A stretch of 64,000 nt of DNA from Cordilura impudica (taxonomy: Eukaryota > Arthropoda > Insecta > Diptera > Scathophagidae): positions 9,271,668 to 9,335,667 of the forward strand of contig OY821519.1 of assembly GCA_963682025.1 (NCBI GenBank), given 5' to 3'. Below are positions 57,540 through 64,000 of the stretch, in pieces. Within the stretch, counting starts at the first letter, position 1, and each line of letters starts with the position of its first letter. The translations under genes were made by a program, and so were the position numbers. A model generated the notes under the pieces. The model searched no databases and was not told the DNA's origin. It was given only the letters and a program-made list of their open reading frames with translations.

Positions 57540-58640
57540 GAGGGATTATTTTTAATGATCCTGCAATGGCCAAAAATATGTTATCACAGAATTCATTCAA
57601 TTTTCACTCGTTTTTTTTGCACATACATGTTTTAGAAAGCTATTTTAATGCGATTTTTCATAAAACCAAAAAAAAAAAAGCAAAATTGGCTCCCAGCCGA
57701 TCAACTTTGGGCGTGAAGAAAATATAACTTGTTTTTTTTTTTTTTTTTTTACTTAAACAACCATTACTCAGCCATTTTTTTGTGATTTTCAAAAATTTTA
57801 TTCTTTTTCAAAGGTACCAATTAGATCTTTAAAAAAGAAAACAATTTTGAAAATCGCTTATTCAAATTAAACATTCAAATTTTTTGCCACTCTGAATTAA
57901 CTGCCTCTATGAGATCTCTCTTGTTTGACCGTATTTTTCGATCTACAATTTTCCACAGAATTTCTGTAGGATTATGCTCTGGTGATTGGGTTGACAATTC
58001 CAAAACACCAACTGCTTTAGATTGTAGCCATTCGGTTACAATTTTGGTGGCCTGTATCCAATTCCTGTTAGATTATCTTTTATCACATGAATTGAACCCA
58101 TACCTTGGCCCAAAAATGAAGCTCATACGAAAATATTGCCACCGTCAAACTTAACAGTTTAATTTTTATATATTGGGTCTAGTCTTTTCGCTTTGGCCGT
58201 CGTACAAATGTTGTTCCACCATGGCCTATTAAATTAAACTTGAGCTCATCTGAAAAGAGAAAAGTATTCCAATTCCGTCTCATATCCGTCGTTGATATCA
58301 GTTTTTCACTGGACGATATCAATCAAGATCAGCCTCAATTGCAGTTCGAATACATATTTTTAGTTTAACATTGTTAATGAACTTTTTAGGTAGCATTTTT
58401 TGACATTTTTTAAATTATCTTGCTATTAAATTATTCTGCCTTTGATCCGTTTTACGGGGCCCACCGCCTAAATGTTGAGTCGTCACCGTACTAAATTTTT
58501 CACGATATTTTTTGATAATTTTTGAAAATATGAATTTATTTATAAATATTTCATTTACTTAAGACCAGGAGTGAAATCATTTATAATTCTGGTTTCTAAC
58601 TGTCCGCAATACGTAATTGTTGCCATTATTTTAGAATAAT
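57540..58640 (-). pseudogene. Tc1-like transposase remnant
   Basis: On the minus strand the order is MATITYCGQLETRIINDFTP (start at 58627), IIKKYREKFSTVTTQHLGGG PRKTDQRQ (linker typical of Tc1), LFSDELKFNLIGHGGTTFVR with the first Asp, KLTVKFDGGNIFVWASF-like block, WLQSKAVGVLELSTQSPEHN and PTEILWKIVDRKIRSNKRDL, where the Glu of the DD34E triad falls in PTEILW. Stops and frameshifts are present. Its 3' region, 57640-57800 (CTCCCAGCCGATCAACTTTG, AACAACCATTACTCAGCC), recurs at 59645-59795. Confidence 0.6.
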
Positions 58641-60191
58641 TAATTTTCAATTGTGTTTAAAAAAAAAAGAAACGTCAAAAAATATAAATATTTAAATAAC
58701 GGTTAAGTTTTTATATATTTTCTTTCATACCATCTTCTATTTCTATTGCTTTCATCAATTCTGGTACGGAAGTTGAAAAGTTTCCATTGTTTTGGCATCA
58801 CGAAAAAATATATATTTTTTTCATATATATATATATATTTTTTTTAATTGTAAAATATCGAAAAATGCATTTTCTACCCCATAAAATATATATATTCTTG
58901 ATCTTTATAACAACTCAAGTCGATATAGGGATGTGTGTCTTTCCGTCTTTCTGTTGAAATCACGCTCATATACAAAATAAACCATTTACCTGGGTAAGGT
59001 TACAATAATATTATTTGCCATTATTTTGAGCAGGCTGGTGTTGAAAATGAGGAAAATCGAGCATCGTTGTGCCGACACATGTCCAAAAAGATAAAGACAA
59101 CTCTAAAAAAATCTACAAATTCAGTGCGTTTGTCGTAATAATTTAGTATTGAGTTGATCAAATTATCAAATTGTTGCTTTTAAAAAATATTTTGTTTTCA
59201 CGTGTTATAGTAGTGCAATCAGTCCAGCTGTTAATGTAAACGTAAAGCCGATGTGGATGGTACCAGAGATTCGACTTAGCCGAATTGAGCAGTCTTACTT
59301 GTTTGCAACAAATTTGTTATCTTTCGATAGAGAACACACCAAAGAGTGATTAAAAATATATAAATAATTTTGGAGCTTGGAACGGAAAATTATTAAAATA
59401 CAAAATTGGCAAATTCAGAATTTTGTAAAAGTTTGTAATTTATTGTCACCCATTGTATATAAAAATAGTAGAATTTTTTAATCACTAGGACTTGCTTTTA
59501 TTCGTACAAAAGGGAGATTTCCCCAAAAAAACAGAAATAGAATTTCATTCCATGCAAAATAAGCGCTACAGTATTTTCTAAGTTTCCCTATAAGCTCGTA
59601 ATATATAAAATATTTTAACCGCTCTCTGTTCCATTATAATTATTAAGCTATTTTAATATGATTTTTCATAAAGCTAAAAAAAGCAAATTGGCTCCCAGCC
59701 GATCAAATTTGAGCGTTAAACTTTTTTATTTTTTTTTTACTCAAACAACCATTACTCAGCCTTTTTTTTTTTTGGTGATTTTCTAAAATTTTATTCTTTT
59801 TTCTTTTTCAAAGGTAATCGCTTAATGAAGAATTAAGTTATGTTTTTTGAACTTTTAGTTTTTGGATATAAGCACAAATTTGATTAGTTGAAAATGCGAG
59901 CTGATGGAGAAAAATAGAGATTAGATTTGAAATCAGCGACCTCAAATTAGTAAAAAATTGCAATAAAGTTCCAGTCAACACCAAAAAAGTTCAAATTTGT
60001 TCCCTTGTGTTATTAATAAATTTGCTATTCGTCACTCGTGAGCAAATGGGCTGTTAGTTTTGTCACTTCTGTCACAATATCCAAATAACAGATATTCTAA
60101 AAGTTTTCTGATCCATGCAAACCAACCAAAAAATTAAAATTCTTCAGATTTCAATTAAGCCCTTCAGAAAGCAAGCTACCGCCTAGTAATA
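58641..60191. other. Non-coding repeat debris
   Basis: At 58890-58985 ATTCTTGATC, CTCAAGTCGATATAGGGATG, TTCCGTCTTTCTGTTGAAATC resembles the microsatellite part of fly M-type repeats. At 59645-59795 a second copy of the Tc1-like 3' segment from 57640-57800 is present. No gene recognised. Confidence 0.4.
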
Positions 60192-60525
60192 CAGTGGTGT
60201 GAATTTAAAAAAAAAAAAAAAATTATAAACATTTTATTTTTTGTGTAACTTTAAGTTATTTTTATTCAATATTAACTTAACAAATTGGAATATCAATGGG
60301 GAAATTCAAAACTTAAAAAAACATATTTACATAAATATACTTCAAATTGACTTGTTTTGCCTGTGAACAAAAATAAAGCCATCAAATTTAGTTACCTGAA
60401 ATATACTAAAAATAAAATAAATATGTGTATTAAATAAAATATATGTGTCAGTTATCATTTAGTGTACCTCAGTATTTAGTAGAATAACCATTATTTTGAA
60501 TAACGGCTAAGCAACGACTTTACAT

Positions 60526-61429
60526 TTAATCCATCAGCTTCTGACAAGTTTTTATTGGAATATTCTTCCAAGCAGCTTCAACCAATGTCCATAACTCGTT
60601 TTTATTAAATGGATACTTTCCTTTAAGAGCCATTTTAACTTCTTGCCACAAGTTCTCAATAGGATTTAAGTCTGGCGACTGTGCAGGCCAGCTTAAAACC
60701 TCGACCCTATTGTGTTCGAACCAAAGTTTTGCCCGCTTCGATGTGTGATTCGGGTCGTTGTCATGTAGAAACACCCATCGAAGCGGCATTTCCAATTCAG
60801 CATAAGGCATCATGATGTTATTTAAAATATTTATATAGTACACAGCGTCCATTGTATCCTCAATCCGAAATAAAGGCCCTATACCATAGTAGGAAAAACA
60901 GCCCACCATCATGTTTCACAGTTTTTATGGTGTATTGGGGACGGTATTCGGTGTTAGGGGGTCTGCGTAAAGGAAGGCCGCTTCTGTCAGAGTTAAACAA
61001 ATTCGCTTTTGTTTCATCGGACCAGAAAATATTCCGCCACTTGCTTATTGGCCAATTCATCACATGTACTCTGGCGAATTCCAATCTTTTTTTTATGTTT
61101 CGTTTTGAAAGGTATGGAACTTTTCGGGCACTTTTTGCTTTCAAATTGTTTTTTATTAACATTTTTCTTATTGTAGAGGTATCGACATCCAGCTTATATT
61201 CCTTTTTAAGGCCGGAAGATGTAACAAAAGGGTCCTTTCTTTTCAAAATATCCGTAATTTTTGATTTTTTCCCTCTTTTTTCTGGTTTGAATTTATATTT
61301 TACAGCATTTGCTACCATTTTCTTCGTGCATCTAACAACTTCAGCAATTTGTCTGTAGCTTTTACCTTCTTTATAGAGCTGTTTTATTATTTCCCGGCGC
61401 TCGTGACTGCAATGCTTACCTCTGCCCAT
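60526..61429 (-). pseudogene. Tc1-like (DD34E) transposase with one frameshift
   Basis: The first frame (61429-60860) starts MGRGKHCSHERREIIKQLYK and contains an N-terminal HTH (SYRQIAEVVRCTKKMVANAV), a second HTH region (SSGLKKEYKLDVDTSTIRKM), and WRNIFWSDETKANLF with the first Asp. The frame is lost at VKHDGG, where a KHGGGSVMVWGC box is expected. The second frame (60912-60526) resumes GCFSYYGIGPLFRIEDTMDA and gives FLHDNDPNHTSKRAKLWFEH with the second Asp and WPAQSPDLNPIENLW with the Glu, 34 residues apart. A single small deletion thus disables an otherwise well preserved DD34E transposase. Confidence 0.88.
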
Positions 61430-61603
61430 TCTGGAGTCTAAATAATAATTTTTTACATAGGATTCTTTAGAATATTAATAAAAATAAATAAAACTTACCT
61501 TTTGTTTAAAATTTAAGACCGAATTAGTTTTTTGCGTTTAAATTTTCTTTTTTTTAAATTGACTCTATTTTATTGTACACTTCTTTGAATAACCATCAAT
61601 ATA

Positions 61604-62907
61604 AAGGGTCCGCCATCTAACGTTTTTTTTTTTTTCCAACTAGTGTTTGTTTCATGAATGGTAACACTTAGCCCATGTCTGATTTGACAGATAATTAGTT
61701 TTATCTTTCCGCTGAACGAATATGGTTGTGTAATACGCTTGAACAACGCTGGGAAATATTGCGACATTACTTTGAAAATCATGGTAATGTTGCAGAATGT
61801 GTGCGAAAATTGCGTACGGATTTTGGAAGAAGAGAAGCACCGTCAGCTCCGTATATTGTGAAAAAAAGTGAAAGAAACTGGCATGCTCATCGATAAACCA
61901 AAGCGTGAAAAGCCAAAAACAGTGCGTACACCCGAGAATATTGCTGCTGTTGCAGAAAGTGTACGTGAAGCGCCATCAACATCAATTCACCGTCGTTCTC
62001 AAGAATTGAACATTTCGGAGGCATCATTGAGACGAATTTTGCATAAAGACCTTGGTATGACGCCATACAAAGTCCAATTGGTTCAGGAGTTGAAGCCAAC
62101 TGACCATCCAATGCGTTTTCGCTTCGCTAAGTGGGCCTGCGATCGACTTACAGAAGATGCCGATTTTGCCAAAAAAAATCATCTTTTCAGATGAAGCTCA
62201 TTTTGATCTTGGCGGGTATGTAAACAAGCAAAATTGTCGCATTTGGGGCACAGAAAACCCGCACGCATATATTGAAAAGCCGATACACCCAAAACGAGTC
62301 ACTGTTTGGTGCGGATTTTGGTCCAGAGGCATAATTGGGCCATTTTTCTTCGAAAATGAGCAAGGAGTGGCCGTTACAGTCAATGGCGATCGTTATCGGG
62401 CCATGTTGAACGAATTTTTGTTCACAAAAATTGAAGAGGAGGATATTGGCAACATTTGGTTTCAACAGGACGGCGCTACGAGCCACACAGCCGAAGCTAC
62501 ACTCGATGTTTTGCGCCCTGTTTTTGAAGATCGCATTATCAGCCGCAGAGCTGATGTCGTTTGGCCACCTCGGAGCTGCGACTTGACACCGTTGGACTAT
62601 TATTTGTGGGGTGCCCTCAAAGATAAGTGTTAGGCCAACAAGCCAGAGACAATTGACGCTTTAAAGGACAATATTCGTGAAGCCATTGGTGAAATACAGC
62701 TGCACACAATCGATAATGTGCTTAAAAATTGGACCGATTGTGTAGGCTACTGCATGGCCAGCCGAGGCAGCCATTTGAATGAAATTATTTTCCATTATTA
62801 ACCGAAAGGATTGTACTTTCAAATAAAAAAAGAAATTTGAGATAATATTCAGTAGTTTTTTTTTATAGCATTTTCAAAGAAAAAAAAAAGTTATTTGGCG
62901 GACCCTT
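61604..62907 (+). mobile_element. DD41D mariner-like (rosa-type) transposon copy, nested
   Basis: TA at 61602-61603 and 62908-62909, ends AAGGGTCCGCCATCTAACG and, from the other side, AAGGGTCCGCCAAATAAC, each followed by a T run. It is 1304 bp long and of the same family as 15243-16491, in opposite orientation. Confidence 0.9.
61722..62801 (+). pseudogene. DD41D (rosa-like) transposase, three lesions
   Basis: The start ATG at 61722 is followed by one extra base (GTGTAATACG versus GTGTATACG in the sister copy), which shifts the frame at once. The main frame then runs KPKTVRTPENIAAVAESVRE, SIHRRSQELNISEASLRRIL (HTH), and breaks again at a run of A near 62170. It continues IIFSDEAHFDLGGYVNKQNC (first Asp), WFQQDGATSHTA (second Asp) and SCDLTPLDYYLWG (third Asp, 41 residues on). 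A TAG replaces Tyr after ALKDKC at 62631, and the C-terminus SRGSHLNEIIFHY ends at 62801. All catalytic residues are kept, so decay is recent. Confidence 0.88.
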
Positions 62908-63086
62908 TATAATGACAAAGACCGAAAGAACAATAACAATTGAACAATTGAAAATAACGGGATTATATTCATTACAGAACATATCAATAAATTACAGCCA
63001 TTGTTGCCATGAAACACAGCGCAAGTGTTTCTAAAAAACGCTGAAAGTTTTGAGGAGTAGGTGACTCTTTTCATATCTCACCACTG

Positions 63087-63744
63087 TATATGGGGCGTTT
63101 CATAGATTTTCAAAATATAGTACACTAACATAAAATGCTTTAATCAAGAAAAATCTGAATTTTTGGGAAAATCGGACCAAGGACACGCCCACCTCCCATA
63201 TGATTTAAAATTATAAATTGTTACTTTGGCTACATCAATGAACGAAACATTATGAGAATCTGTGTATATGATACGTATAAGCCTAGTAATGTGTGTGTCA
63301 ATCCTAATTGTAACTGCAACAAGGACTCTAAGTTCCTACCATATATCCTTTATTTGAAATACGCTATAACGCACAGAAACAGTATCCGATTTTCATGAAA
63401 CTTGGCACCTCATATTTTTTACTATATTAAAATAAAATCGAACTGTCAATATAGAAAATGTAAAAGTATTCATTTTTTAATGAGTTTAAAATACTATTGC
63501 AAGAAGACATTAAAATAGAGGGAGTGACAAATTCATATCTCGTTCAATTTTTAGATTCACTCTTGTATTAAACCCTTGTATGTTAGTAAACTTTGAACAA
63601 AACTCGTGAATTTTTAAATTTTTTAAATTAATTTTTTTTATTTTTGCTTTGGCAAAAAAGACAATTATATCAACTTACAAAAACAGAAGAAGAAAACAAT
63701 TAAATTTAACATTAAATAAAAAAAAAAATACTTATAAGTTATAA
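63087..63744. other. Non-coding stretch, nothing recognised
   Basis: AT-rich; no frame or shared repeat. It probably includes the 3' non-coding part of the RAG1-like fragment that follows. Confidence 0.35.
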
Positions 63745-64000
63745 CTAAGCATCATCGCTACTTGATCCTTCCCAAAACCATATTTCACTTAATGAAGAAT
63801 TTCTTTCATTTTCTTCTCTTTGTTCATCTTCTCTGTCGACATTTTCTCTTAGTATATATTTTTCAATTTCTTCATCTACCAATTTACATTTAATCTGTAT
63901 ATTTCTCATTGATGTTAACACTGGATCGGAAGACAAAAACAAATGGGTTACTAAATCTTTATTTGTGTCCTCTCGCGATGTTTTCCACGTGTGAGACAAT
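63745..64000 (-). pseudogene. RAG1-like (Transib) transposase C-terminus, cut by window edge
   Basis: The frame is open to the window edge and reads SHTWKTSREDTNKDLVTHLF, then LSSDPVLTSMRNIQIKCKLV and an acidic Glu/Asp-rich tail ending SSSDDA. The SR..TNKDL...LSSDP..TS pattern and acidic tail align with MDTSDPLISSLR plus acidic tail at 43391-43612 and TSDPFISSIR at 35530. No lesion is seen in this part, so the rest of the gene beyond the edge could be intact or broken. Confidence 0.45.

Larger units (their letters stand above)
60192..63086 (-). mobile_element. Tc1-like transposon carrying a nested DD41D element
   Basis: TA at 60190-60191 and 63087-63088 flank ends CAGTGGTGTGAATTTAAAA and, from the other side, CAGTGGTGAGATATGAAAAG. 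Without the DD41D insertion at 61602-62909 it would be about 1.6 kb, normal for Tc1. The insert lies in the 5' non-coding part of the element. Confidence 0.85.

Overview
The window is a piece of an AT-rich nuclear genome of a higher (cyclorrhaphan, probably calyptrate) fly. The evidence is one unmistakable Drosophila-type single-exon gene, ventral veins lacking (vvl/drifter/Cf1a, a class III POU-homeodomain transcription factor, 50657-51943 +), set in about 60 kb of non-coding sequence packed with nested fly-type mobile elements. I see no other host gene, no structural RNA gene and no CRISPR array.

Layout: 461-3817 is a repeat with conserved ends and an A-rich minisatellite core, invaded by two ~800 bp palindrome-ended repeats. 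5995-11461 is a stack of jockey-like LINE fragments, two tRNA-derived SINEs, one long-armed foldback element and a Tc1-like remnant; a second foldback lies at 11803-12490. 14590-17180 is a Tc1-like transposon split by a rosa-like DD41D mariner. 12.9-47.1 kb carries six copies of a ~370 bp non-autonomous Helitron. 21088-23418 and 28521-30069 are further copies of the minisatellite-bearing element, the last with a 21-bp repeat array. 30.6-38.1 kb and 41.5-46.7 kb hold decayed RAG1-like (Transib-superfamily) transposase sequences, other unknown ORF remnants, MITE-like elements and a LINE tail. 39635-40939 is a structurally complete DD41D mariner with an intact 361-aa transposase. 47.1-55 kb is the vvl locus: upstream region, leader, coding sequence and a long AT-rich 3' UTR. 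56.7-63.1 kb is more Tc1/mariner debris, including a second Tc1-like element carrying a nested DD41D copy. A RAG1-like C-terminus runs off the right edge.

The most important observation is at vvl. The 428-codon POU frame ends in a UAG followed by CAA UCA, an exact match to the UAG-CAR-YYA readthrough context of tobamoviruses. The same frame then stays open for 273 further codons of Gln-, Asn-, His-, Ala- and Ser-rich, mixed-synonymous-codon sequence that looks coding. This predicts a ~702-residue readthrough isoform. Upstream, the frame is also open for 61 codons without an ATG, and a 19-codon uORF sits just before the start.

Other results that the sequence supports directly: a Helitron insertion with its paralogous empty site in the same window; a SINE whose 3' tail copies the 3' end of the LINE lying next to it; and one mobile element whose ends are conserved while its internal tandem array differs completely between copies. 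Family names rest on motifs read by eye; no database search was possible.
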